Below, piece after piece: positions 1 through 11,581 of a stretch of DNA of 13,209 nucleotides (position 1 is its first letter; each line of letters begins with the position of its first letter). Both the position numbers and the translations under genes were made by a program. The DNA lies in contig DASTCC010000198.1 of assembly GCA_035711465.1 (NCBI GenBank), positions 1 through 13,209 of the forward strand. The letters are read 5' to 3'. The notes beneath the pieces were generated by a model. The model worked only from the letters and a program-made list of their open reading frames with translations. It was not told the DNA's origin and ran no database searches. This DNA comes from DASTCC01 sp035711465 (GTDB lineage Bacteria; Acidobacteriota; Vicinamibacteria; Vicinamibacterales; SCN-69-37).

Positions 1-2773
<2,773 letters not shown>

Positions 2774-2778
2774 GGACG

Positions 2779-2799
2779 ATCGGGCGTCAGACGCCCGAT
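2779..2799 (-). other. Perfect 9-bp hairpin at the rfaE2 stop / mfd start
   Basis: The arms ATCGGGCGT and ACGCCCGAT are perfectly complementary around a 3-nt loop. The structure contains the rfaE2 stop codon (2787-2789) and ends 5 nt before the mfd ATG. No U-tract follows on the transcribed strand, so it does not look like an intrinsic terminator. It lies where a ribosome would load for mfd and could affect initiation or couple mfd translation to rfaE2. The inverted repeat is seen directly; its role is inference. Confidence 0.5.
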
Positions 2800-3269
2800 G
2801 ACTTGATTCTCGCAATGATCGCCGACGTGGACCACCCCTGTTCGATCGGCACGCGAACGACCACCCCGCCGCCGGCTTCGACGGTTTCGCGGCCGACGAT
2901 CGCGTCAGCGGCCCAGTCGGCGCCCTTGACGAGGACGTCGGGACGCAGGCGATCGATGATCCCGGCCGGCGTCGGCTCGTCGAAGATGACGACGGCGTCG
3001 ACCATGTCGAGCGCGGCGAGCATCTCGGCGCGTTCGCGCTCCGGCACGATTGGACGGCCCGGTCCCTTGTTCCCGCGGACGGATCGGTCCGAGTTGACGG
3101 CGACGATCAAGACGTCGCCGTGCGCTCGCGCGGCACGCAGATAGCGGATGTGTCCGGGGTGCAGCAGGTCGAAGACGCCGTTGGTGAAGACGACGCGCTT
3201 GCCGACGTGGCGCCAGGCGGCGATCGTCGCCGCGGCCTCGTCGATGGAATACGACGGCGTCGGCGTCAT
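2787..3269 (-). CDS. rfaE2: D-glycero-beta-D-manno-heptose 1-phosphate adenylyltransferase (RfaE2/HldE C-terminal type)
   Basis: This 160-residue protein is a single-domain cytidylyltransferase-fold enzyme that transfers a nucleotide to heptose 1-phosphate, making the activated heptose for lipopolysaccharide core or another surface glycan. The nucleotide-binding signature is clear: TNGVFDLLHPGHIRYL at 29-44, with the HxGH motif at 37-40. It is followed by NSDRSVRGNKG at 59-69, the family-typical RPIVPERERAEML at 72-84 and KGADW at 115-119. The ATG at 3269 is chosen because it overlaps the stop of the upstream ABC gene as ATGA and because homology begins just after it; the open frame further upstream is a shadow of that ABC gene. 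No kinase domain (RfaE1) is attached, unlike the two-domain E. coli HldE, so the kinase must be encoded elsewhere. A related single-domain cytidylyltransferase such as glycerol-3-phosphate cytidylyltransferase is less likely given the RPIVPERERAEML block. Confidence 0.9.
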   Translation of the reverse strand: MTPTPSYSIDEAAATIAAWRHVGKRVVFTNGVFDLLHPGHIRYLRAARAHGDVLIVAVNSDRSVRGNKGPGRPIVPERERAEMLAALDMVDAVVIFDEPTPAGIIDRLRPDVLVKGADWAADAIVGRETVEAGGGVVVRVPIEQGWSTSAIIARIKSSGV

Positions 3270-4588
3270 CGCGGCGGCTTGAACTTCACCGCCGGCGAGA
3301 ACTGCCACCGGTGATGCGGCCGGTAGATGCCGACGTCCTTGACGCGTGATTTGACCCTGAACGTGTAGAGCAGGCGGTGGTAGTCGTAGGGCGCGCCGTC
3401 GCGCTTGTGCACGGCGACATCGAGCTTGTAGGTGCCTTCGACGAGATCGAGCGCGTCGAACGACAGGCGTACTTCGGCCTCGCCGGAGAGCGAATCGGCC
3501 TCGAGCTCCTCGATGTCGGTGTTGGTGCCGTAGACGGCCAGGCCCTCGGCGTTGAAGAGGCCGACGCCAAAGACGAAGTCGTTCACCGGCGCGGCCGCGC
3601 GCACGGTCATGCGCAGCGTCATCGGCTCGCCGGTATGGTAGACGTGCGTCGCCTGGCCCTGATCGTTGAGGAGCTCGACGGCCGCGATCTCGACCCCGCC
3701 CATCCCCCATCGGCCTTCGGCCGCGCGCGACATGTCCGATGCGACGTCGCCGGCATCGCGAGGCCCGGCGGCGTCAGTGGCCTGCTGATCGTCGACGGCG
3801 GCCTTCGTCTTCGCGTCACCGGCCGCGAGCGTCCGTTCCTCCTGCCGTTCGACATCGGTGATGTAGGCGCCGATGACGCGCTTCGGATCGCCCTCGGCGC
3901 GCTTCCGGCCGGCGTCGAGCCACACCGCTTCGTCGCAGAAGCGCTCGACCAGCCCGAGCGAATGCGTCACCAGCAGGATGGTCTTGCCGCGGCGCTTGAA
4001 CTCCGCGAACTTGTCCAGGCACTTGTGCGTGAAGCCTTCGTCGCCGACGGCGAGCACTTCGTCGACGAGCAGCACGTCGGGATCGACGTGGATCGCGACG
4101 GCGAAGCCGAGCCGCATGTACATGCCCGACGAGTAGGTCTTCACCGGCGCGTCGATGAAGGGCGCAAGCTCGGCGAAATCGACGATCTCGTCGAAGCGGC
4201 GCTGGACCTCACGCTTCGACAGGCCCAGCATGATGCCGTTGATGAAGACGTTCTCGCGGCCGGAGATCTCCGGATGGAAGCCGGCGCCCAGTTCGATCAG
4301 CGCCGAGATCCGGCCGTTGACGCGCACGGTTCCTGACGTCGGCTTGGTGATCCCGGCGACCAGCTTCAGCGCCGTGCTCTTCCCCGATCCGTTGCGGCCG
4401 ACGACGCCGAACGTCGAGCCCGCCGGCACGGTGAAGGAGACGTCGGTGAGCGCCGGGAACTTCTCCTCGGGCCGGAGGCTCTTCAGCAGATCGCCGCTGA
4501 GCAGCGCGCTCTTGAGCGTCGTGAAATGGCGGCCGCCGTACCGCTGGTAGACCTTGCTGACGTTCGCGAGCTCGATCGCGGGCGTCAC
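3266..4588 (-). CDS. wzt: Polysaccharide/O-antigen ABC exporter, ATP-binding protein with Wzt C-terminal domain
   Basis: This 440-residue protein is the cytoplasmic ATPase of an exporter that moves a lipid-linked polysaccharide across the inner membrane with the permease encoded just before it. The ABC domain (about 1-245) has Walker A GRNGSGKST at 64-72, a signature region YSSGMYMR at 152-159, Walker B VLLVDE at 172-177 and the switch histidine H209 in LLVTHS. A linker rich in D, A and K follows. The C-terminal beta-rich domain (about 285-430, starting GMGGVEIAAVELL) matches the Wzt carbohydrate-binding domain, which in E. coli O8/O9a recognises the modified non-reducing end of the chain. 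GTG at 4588 is the chosen start: it overlaps the permease stop as GTGA and has GGAGG at 4593-4597, 4 nt upstream. The longer open frame up to 5203 is a shadow of the permease. The substrate could be O-antigen or another capsule-like glycan. Confidence 0.92.
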   Translation of the reverse strand: MTPAIELANVSKVYQRYGGRHFTTLKSALLSGDLLKSLRPEEKFPALTDVSFTVPAGSTFGVVGRNGSGKSTALKLVAGITKPTSGTVRVNGRISALIELGAGFHPEISGRENVFINGIMLGLSKREVQRRFDEIVDFAELAPFIDAPVKTYSSGMYMRLGFAVAIHVDPDVLLVDEVLAVGDEGFTHKCLDKFAEFKRRGKTILLVTHSLGLVERFCDEAVWLDAGRKRAEGDPKRVIGAYITDVERQEERTLAAGDAKTKAAVDDQQATDAAGPRDAGDVASDMSRAAEGRWGMGGVEIAAVELLNDQGQATHVYHTGEPMTLRMTVRAAAPVNDFVFGVGLFNAEGLAVYGTNTDIEELEADSLSGEAEVRLSFDALDLVEGTYKLDVAVHKRDGAPYDYHRLLYTFRVKSRVKDVGIYRPHHRWQFSPAVKFKPPR

Positions 4589-5430
4589 ACCGCCTCCGCG
4601 AAGGTGTCGCGCAGCCGGTCGAACACCCAGTAACCGACGAGGAACATCACCACCGACGCGGCGCCGAGGGCGAGCAGCCAGTTGCGATGCCCGAAGGCGT
4701 TGTCGGGAAAGAAGAGGATCTCCTGATACGACACCGCGAGATGCGTGAACGGATTGAAGTCGAACCAGCGCTTGAGCTGCGGCAGGTCGCGCCACGAGTA
4801 GATGATCGGCGTCGCGAAGAACCAGAACGTCAGCAGGTTCGCGAGGATGTCGCGGATGTCGCGAAAGAGCACGGTGATCGATGACAACAGCAGCGCGAGG
4901 CCGGTCGTGAGCATCAGCTGGACGAGGATCACGACCGGCAGCCAGACGAGCTCCTGCCAGTGCAGCGCGACCTGGTGCACGATGACCTGCCCGGTGGCCG
5001 GATCGACCGACGCCGCCGGCGACCAGATGTAGTAGGCGAGAAACACGCCGAGGATCGGCAGCCCGAAAAAGAAATGCACCATGTTCGTGAGCACGCTCAC
5101 GATCGGGAGCACCTCGGCCGGGAACAGGACCTTCTTGATCAGATTGCCGCCGGAGATCAGCACCCCGGCCGACTCGTTCAGCGCCGTCGAGAACCAGGTC
5201 CACGGCAGCAGGCCGGCGAAGAGGAACAGCGCGTACGGCTGCACGCCCAGGGCGCGGTTCTGCAGGAACTTGTCGAAGACGATCGAGTAGATGAGGAGCA
5301 GCAGCAGCGGGTTGACGAACGACCAGAAGAACCCGAGCGCCGATCCGCGGTAGCGCGCCTTCAGCTCGCGCGCGACAAGGCTTTGAATCAGGCCGCGGTA
5401 GCGCAGCAGCTGGCCAAGGTTACGCCACAT
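4585..5430 (-). CDS. wzm: ABC-2 type polysaccharide export permease (Wzm/KpsM/TagG family)
   Basis: This 281-residue inner-membrane protein is the channel-forming half of the exporter. It begins with a basic amphipathic stretch containing LVARELKARYRGSALGFFW (about 18-36), the hallmark entry to the first membrane segment in the Wzm/TagG family. About six hydrophobic segments can be read, near 33-54, 66-86, 105-135, 165-188, 197-214 and 250-270, with FFATPIIYSW before a periplasmic re-entrant-like turn. No ATPase motif is present. The ATG at 5430 lies inside the end of the PP2C gene (11-bp overlap) with AAGG a few bases upstream, and the stop overlaps the next gene's GTG. The overlaps on both sides suggest coupled expression with its ATPase. 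Family assignment is firm; which glycan it exports cannot be told from sequence. Confidence 0.92.
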   Translation of the reverse strand: MWRNLGQLLRYRGLIQSLVARELKARYRGSALGFFWSFVNPLLLLLIYSIVFDKFLQNRALGVQPYALFLFAGLLPWTWFSTALNESAGVLISGGNLIKKVLFPAEVLPIVSVLTNMVHFFFGLPILGVFLAYYIWSPAASVDPATGQVIVHQVALHWQELVWLPVVILVQLMLTTGLALLLSSITVLFRDIRDILANLLTFWFFATPIIYSWRDLPQLKRWFDFNPFTHLAVSYQEILFFPDNAFGHRNWLLALGAASVVMFLVGYWVFDRLRDTFAEAV

Positions 5431-6190
5431 TGACCTTCAACATCGCGACCGTGATGTTGTCGGGCCCGCCGGCGTCGTTCGCCGCGTCGATCAGCGCTTG
5501 ACAGGTTTCCTTGAGGCCGTCCGTCGATCCGATGATGGTCGAGAGCTTCTCGACCGGCACGACGCCCGACAGGCCATCCGAGCACACCATCAGCTTGTCG
5601 CCGGGCTCGAGATCGATCTCGGCGACCTCGACGTCCGGATCGTCGCCGCCCGAGAGCGCGCGGGTGACGACGTTGCGCCAGGGATGGCGGCGCGCATCGG
5701 CGTCCGAGAGCACGCCGGCGCGGACCTGCTCGCTCACCCACGAGTGGTCCTGGGTAATCTGGCTGAGCTTGCCGTTGCGAAATCGATAGATGCGGCTGTC
5801 GCCGACGTGCGCGATCACCGGCCGCTCCTGGCCGACGAGCACCGCCGCGGCGGTCGTCGCCATGCCCTTGAGCGCGTCGTTCTCGCTCATCGCCAGCGCG
5901 ATCTTGCGATTGGCCAGCCGGAACGCGGCCTTCAGCCGGTTGCCGTCGATCGACAGCTGCGTGTCGTACGGAAACGGCCAGGTCTGGTTGATGTCGGCGT
6001 CGCGGGTGTCGTCGACGAAGCGCTCGATCGTCTCCACCGCCAGCCGGGACGCGACCTCGCCGGCCGCGTGTCCGCCCATGCCGTCGGCGACCATGTACAG
6101 GCCGATGTCCTCGCGGGCGCAATAGGCGTCCTCGTTCTCCTCGCGGCGCAGGCCGGGGTGCGAGGCAACGGCAGAGACCAGCTCGCGCAT
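5420..6190 (-). CDS. PP2C-family serine/threonine protein phosphatase
   Basis: This 256-residue soluble, metal-dependent phosphatase (PPM/Stp1/PrpC type) would remove phosphate from Ser/Thr residues on proteins. The catalytic set is complete: REENEDA at 16-22 (E20, D21), ADGMGGHAAGE at 35-45 (D36, G37 metal ligands), GMATTAAAVL at 109-118, HVGDSR at 128-133, CSDGLSG at 203-209 (D205) and GGPDNIT at 241-247 (D244, N245). No signal peptide, membrane segment or extra sensor domain is visible, so it is the short bacterial type normally paired with a Hanks-type kinase. No such kinase is in this window. It starts 4 bp after the atpC stop and overlaps the permease gene by 11 bp, so it sits inside the transcription unit joining the ATP synthase to the glycan exporter. 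Its substrates are unknown. Confidence 0.93.
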   Translation of the reverse strand: MRELVSAVASHPGLRREENEDAYCAREDIGLYMVADGMGGHAAGEVASRLAVETIERFVDDTRDADINQTWPFPYDTQLSIDGNRLKAAFRLANRKIALAMSENDALKGMATTAAAVLVGQERPVIAHVGDSRIYRFRNGKLSQITQDHSWVSEQVRAGVLSDADARRHPWRNVVTRALSGGDDPDVEVAEIDLEPGDKLMVCSDGLSGVVPVEKLSTIIGSTDGLKETCQALIDAANDAGGPDNITVAMLKVNVA

Positions 6191-6194
6191 CAGC

Positions 6195-6620
6195 TCAGCC
6201 GCGTCGCGGGATGTTCTTCATGACGTCGAGCCGCGAGATCGCCCGCAGCAGGGCGATTCGCGCGCGCTCGAAATCTATCTCCGTCACGGTCGGTTTGGCG
6301 AGCAGTTCCTCGGCGCGCCGCTTGGCGGCCTCGGCACGCGCGCGATCGATGTCCTCGGCATGTTCGGCAACCGGCGCCAGCACGGTGACGCGGTCCGGAA
6401 GCACTTCCGCGAAACCGCCATCGACGAACGCGATCTTCCGGTCTGTGCCTCTGCGGTACCACATGCCGCCGGGCCGGAGCGCGGCGAGCAGCGGCGCGTG
6501 CCCGGGCAGGACGCCGAAATCGCCGTCCTCGCCCGGCAGCCCGACTTCGTCGACGTCCTGGTGCGCGAGCTCGCGCTCCGGGGTGACGAAGCGCAATTGC
6601 AGGCTCTTCGGAATCGACAT
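6195..6620 (-). CDS. atpC: F1 ATP synthase epsilon subunit
   Basis: The 141-residue epsilon subunit belongs to the central stalk and can inhibit ATP hydrolysis through its C-terminal helices. The N-terminal beta-sandwich is recognisable from LQLRFVTPERELAHQDVDEV, the conserved PGEDGDFGVLPGHAPLLAAL (about 29-48) and the segment around FVDGGFAEVLPDRVTVLA. The C-terminal part, rich in E, A and R (about 88-135), fits the two-helix hairpin. Length is normal for the family. ATG at 6620 lies 6 bp after the atpD stop and has no strong Shine-Dalgarno, so translation is probably coupled to atpD. It is the last atp gene here; the PP2C gene follows after 4 bp with no terminator between. Confidence 0.95.
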   Translation of the reverse strand: MSIPKSLQLRFVTPERELAHQDVDEVGLPGEDGDFGVLPGHAPLLAALRPGGMWYRRGTDRKIAFVDGGFAEVLPDRVTVLAPVAEHAEDIDRARAEAAKRRAEELLAKPTVTEIDFERARIALLRAISRLDVMKNIPRRG

Positions 6621-6626
6621 GGTCGG

Positions 6627-8069
<1,443 letters not shown>

Positions 8070-8114
8070 TGTCTGTGTCTCTCTCAGTCAGCATTTTGCT
8101 TCGAACCAGCAAGG

Positions 8115-8276
8115 GGGTCAGTCCCGGCTTTCGCCGAACGGGACAGACCCTGCTCACGCTTGCATTCCCGTCACCGCGGGTCAGTCCCGGCTTTCGCCGA
8201 ACGGGACAGACCCCTGCTCACGCTTGCATTCCCGTCACCGCGGGTCAGTCCCGGCTTTCGCCGAACGGGACAGCCC
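8115..8276. repeat. Tandem REP-like hairpin array (three units) between atpG and atpD
   Basis: Three near-identical 36-nt imperfect palindromes lie at 8115-8150, 8178-8213 and 8242-8276; the third lacks one A and is 35 nt. They are separated by 27- and 28-nt linkers that are identical except for one extra C, giving a period of 63-64 bp. Read on the transcribed strand each unit has the arms GGGTCTGTCCC and GGGACTGACCC, which pair with one T-T mismatch. Inside are a GTTC bulge and a GGC-GAAA-GCC mini-hairpin capped by a GNRA tetraloop. No U-tract follows, so these are not standard terminators. The array ends 6 bp from the atpG stop and about 45 bp before the atpD start. It resembles REP/BIME elements, which are spread by RAYT transposases in many genomes; no RAYT gene is in the window. 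Confidence 0.9.
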
Positions 8277-8282
8277 GCTGCC

Positions 8283-9155
8283 TCACAGCGCCTGCGCGCC
8301 CGAAACGACTTCGATGATCTCTCTCGTGATCGCGGCCTGACGCACCTTGTTCATCGTCAACGTCAGGCCCTGAATGATTTCTCCCGAGTTACGCGTCGCC
8401 GCGTCCATCGCCGTCATCTGCGCCGCGTAGAACGCGGCCGTCGACTCGAGCATCGCGCGCGCGACCTGCACTTCGACGATGCGCATCAGGAGCCGGGTCA
8501 GGAACTTCTCCGGCGCGGGCTCGAACAGGTACTCGGTCTTGCGCGCCGCGGCGGCCTTCTCCTCCGCCGTCAGCGGCGCCAGCGGCAGGAGCTGCTCGAC
8601 GACCAGCTTCTGCTGGATGACCGACTTGAACTCGTTGTAGACGAGGTACGCGGTGTCGATCTTCCCGGCGAGAAAGTCTTCGATCGCCGGCGCGGCGATC
8701 GCTTCGGCATCGGCGAACGTCAGGACGCGCGGCAGGTTGACGTGCTGGAAGCGGACCGGCAGACCGCGTCGGACGAAGAAGTCGCGGCCCTTGCGCCCGA
8801 CCACGCCAAGCGACACCGGCCGGCCCTTGTTCTCCTGCAGGAACGCGCCGACCGCTTTGACGATGTTGGTGTTGAAGCTGCCGCACAGGCCGCGATCGGA
8901 GGTGATCACGATCAGCAGCGTCGGCCCCTTGTCGGCGCCGGGGCGACGCACCAGCAGCGGATGCTCCGTCTCGTCGATGCGGGTCGCCAGGCTGGCGAGC
9001 AGGCTGCGGGCCTCGGCGCCGAACGGACGCGTGGCGATGACGCGCTCCTGCGCACGCCGCAGCTTCGACGCGGCGACCATCTTCATCGCCTTGGTGATCT
9101 GCTGCGTCGACTTGACGGCGCGGATGCGCCGGCGCATGTCAATCAGCGATGGCAT
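8283..9155 (-). CDS. atpG: F1 ATP synthase gamma subunit
   Basis: The 290-residue gamma subunit is the rotating central shaft of F1. Both conserved coiled-coil ends are present: the N-terminal MPSLIDMRRRIRAVKSTQQI and its continuation TKAMKMVAASKLRRAQ (1-36), and the C-terminal AMDAATRNSGEIIQGLTLT with NKVRQAAITREIIEVVSGA (about 245-288). The middle shows the usual Rossmann-like part with ITSDRGLCGSFNTNIVK (about 84-100). Length is typical. ATG at 9155 lies 30 bp after the atpA stop with a good AGGA Shine-Dalgarno at about 9162-9165. Its stop at 8283 is followed 6 bp later by the first transcribed hairpin of the REP-like array. Confidence 0.97.
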   Translation of the reverse strand: MPSLIDMRRRIRAVKSTQQITKAMKMVAASKLRRAQERVIATRPFGAEARSLLASLATRIDETEHPLLVRRPGADKGPTLLIVITSDRGLCGSFNTNIVKAVGAFLQENKGRPVSLGVVGRKGRDFFVRRGLPVRFQHVNLPRVLTFADAEAIAAPAIEDFLAGKIDTAYLVYNEFKSVIQQKLVVEQLLPLAPLTAEEKAAAARKTEYLFEPAPEKFLTRLLMRIVEVQVARAMLESTAAFYAAQMTAMDAATRNSGEIIQGLTLTMNKVRQAAITREIIEVVSGAQAL

Positions 9156-9185
9156 GACTCGTTCCTCGTCTCGTGCCGCGCCCGA

Positions 9186-10706
<1,521 letters not shown>

Positions 10707-10708
10707 CT

Positions 10709-10731
10709 CTGTCCTCGGTGCCTGTCCTCGG
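10709..10731 (-). promoter_or_regulatory. Duplicated Shine-Dalgarno block upstream of atpA
   Basis: The 10-mer CTGTCCTCGG (plus strand) occurs at 10709-10718 and again at 10722-10731, a 13-bp period. On the mRNA each copy carries CCGAGGACAG, so the atpA leader has two GAGGA ribosome-binding sequences, one 5 nt and one about 18 nt from the ATG. Only the proximal copy is correctly spaced. The distal copy may be a standby site or simply a small tandem duplication. Confidence 0.55.
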
Positions 10732-10745
10732 GATCGGATGGCCGC

Positions 10746-11294
10746 TCAGGCCTCGGAGAGCAGCCGCTGCTTGAGCCGCTCGAGCTGATGGGTGACGCTG
10801 CCGTCGTAGACGATGCTGCCGACGCGCGCGACGACGCCGCCGACGATCGACGGATCGACCCTCTCGGTCAGCGTCACCGTGCCGCCGGTCGCGCGCCCGA
10901 GCGCGGCGACGAGCGCCGCGCGCCGGTCGTCGGCGAGCGGCGCGGCGGTCACGACCTCGGCGGCCATCACCCGCTCGGCCTGCATCACCCGGGCCTCGAA
11001 CGCGCGGGCAACGTCGCCCACCAGCGTGAGCCGATCGCGATCCGCGAGCAGCATCAGGAGGCGATAGACGTCTGCGGACAGCCCGCTCGACGTCGCGAGA
11101 ATCTGTTCGAGAATCGCGCGCTTCTTCGTCAGCGGGACCGCCGGCGAGGCGAAGACGCTGGTGAGCTCGGCGTGACCTTCGACGACCGCGGCCACCGACG
11201 ACAGATCCGCGCGCGCCTGAGCGACCGATCCGTTCTTCGTGGTCACGTCGTAGAGCGCGTTCGCATAGCGACGCGCGATCGCCTGAAGCGTCAT
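10746..11294 (-). CDS. atpH: F1 ATP synthase delta subunit
   Basis: The 182-residue delta subunit (OSCP) sits on top of F1 and ties it to the peripheral stalk. It begins MTLQAIARRYANALYDV, the conserved start of the family (ARRYAxAL), and ends DPSIVGGVVARVGSIVYDGS followed by VTHQLERLKQRLL, the diagnostic C-terminal block (about 146-178). The ATG at 11294 is chosen because this motif starts immediately after it and the length is then normal. The same frame is open to 11444, but the extra residues are arginine- and proline-rich with no family resemblance. No clear Shine-Dalgarno precedes this ATG. It is the first gene of the F1 cluster; the F0 genes that often precede it are absent and selD lies upstream instead. 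Confidence 0.95.
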   Translation of the reverse strand: MTLQAIARRYANALYDVTTKNGSVAQARADLSSVAAVVEGHAELTSVFASPAVPLTKKRAILEQILATSSGLSADVYRLLMLLADRDRLTLVGDVARAFEARVMQAERVMAAEVVTAAPLADDRRAALVAALGRATGGTVTLTERVDPSIVGGVVARVGSIVYDGSVTHQLERLKQRLLSEA

Positions 11295-11485
11295 GACGGC
11301 GAGGCGCCGTGGGCGCGGAGATATCGAGGTGGCAAGACGTGCGTCTGAGTCACAGGGTGAATGTGGAAACCGCGCCGGACCGTGCGTCGACCGGCGGTTA
11401 CCGGCGGCCGGGGCGCCGCCGAGCCACGGACGGAAGACGGGCACGACGCAAGGGACCGGTCCATCGGCCCCCGGCGAAACGTCAA
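11295..11485 (-). other. Long GC-rich 5' leader of the atpHAGDC operon
   Basis: If transcription starts near 11479, about 185 nt of untranslated leader precede atpH. It is very GC-rich and holds several small inverted repeats, including the perfect palindrome GGACCGGTCC at 11453-11462 and the direct repeat CCGGCGG separated by TTA or AAC near 11391-11407. I recognise no known riboswitch or protein-binding element. A 57-codon frame (ATG at 11464, stop at 11291-11293) runs through it and ends overlapping the atpH ATG. It is rich in R and P and may be a chance reading frame. Confidence 0.4.
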
Positions 11486-11515
11486 TTTATACCATTCGTT
11501 CACAAGCGCCGGCAA
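11486..11515 (-). promoter_or_regulatory. Putative sigma70-type promoter for the atp F1 operon
   Basis: Read on the minus strand, TTGCCG (11510-11515) and TATAAA (11486-11491) are 18 bp apart, matching the -35 and -10 consensus at 4 of 6 and 5 of 6 positions. The -10 is preceded by TGG at 11492-11494, giving an extended -10 (TGn-TATAAA). It is one of the few AT-rich patches in a very GC-rich region and lies between selD and atpH, where an operon promoter is expected. Predicted start is near 11479. Confidence 0.55.
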
Positions 11516-11581
11516 GGCGCGCCAACCGGACGCGGATCGGACCGGGCGGGCCCGGCACGGGTGCAGTTCAGGCAGGAAGAT

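Noticed and set aside
3270..3710. N-terminal extension of rfaE2 to 3710
   Set aside because: It is a shadow of the wzt C-terminal domain; the ATGA junction at 3266-3269 gives a normal-length enzyme.
4589..5203. N-terminal extension of the ABC ATPase to 5203
   Set aside because: Overlaps the permease gene in another frame and shows no ABC features; GTG at 4588 has a Shine-Dalgarno and a GTGA junction.
8115..8276. CRISPR array: 36-nt palindromic repeats with 27-28-nt spacers
   Set aside because: The size pattern fits, but the two spacers are identical apart from one base, there are only three units, and no cas genes are nearby. It is a tandem repeat, not a spacer array.
11295..11444. N-terminal extension of atpH to 11444
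   Set aside because: The family's conserved start (ARRYANAL) begins just after the ATG at 11294, and the extra 50 residues look non-coding.
11516..11581. Intrinsic terminator after selD
   Set aside because: A short GC-rich stem (CCGGG/CCCGG) can be drawn near 11540-11555, but no T-tract follows on the transcribed strand.
11295..11581. tRNA-Sec or another tRNA gene beside selD
   Set aside because: I see no TTC-loop, anticodon arm or acceptor stem pattern in this gap on either strand.
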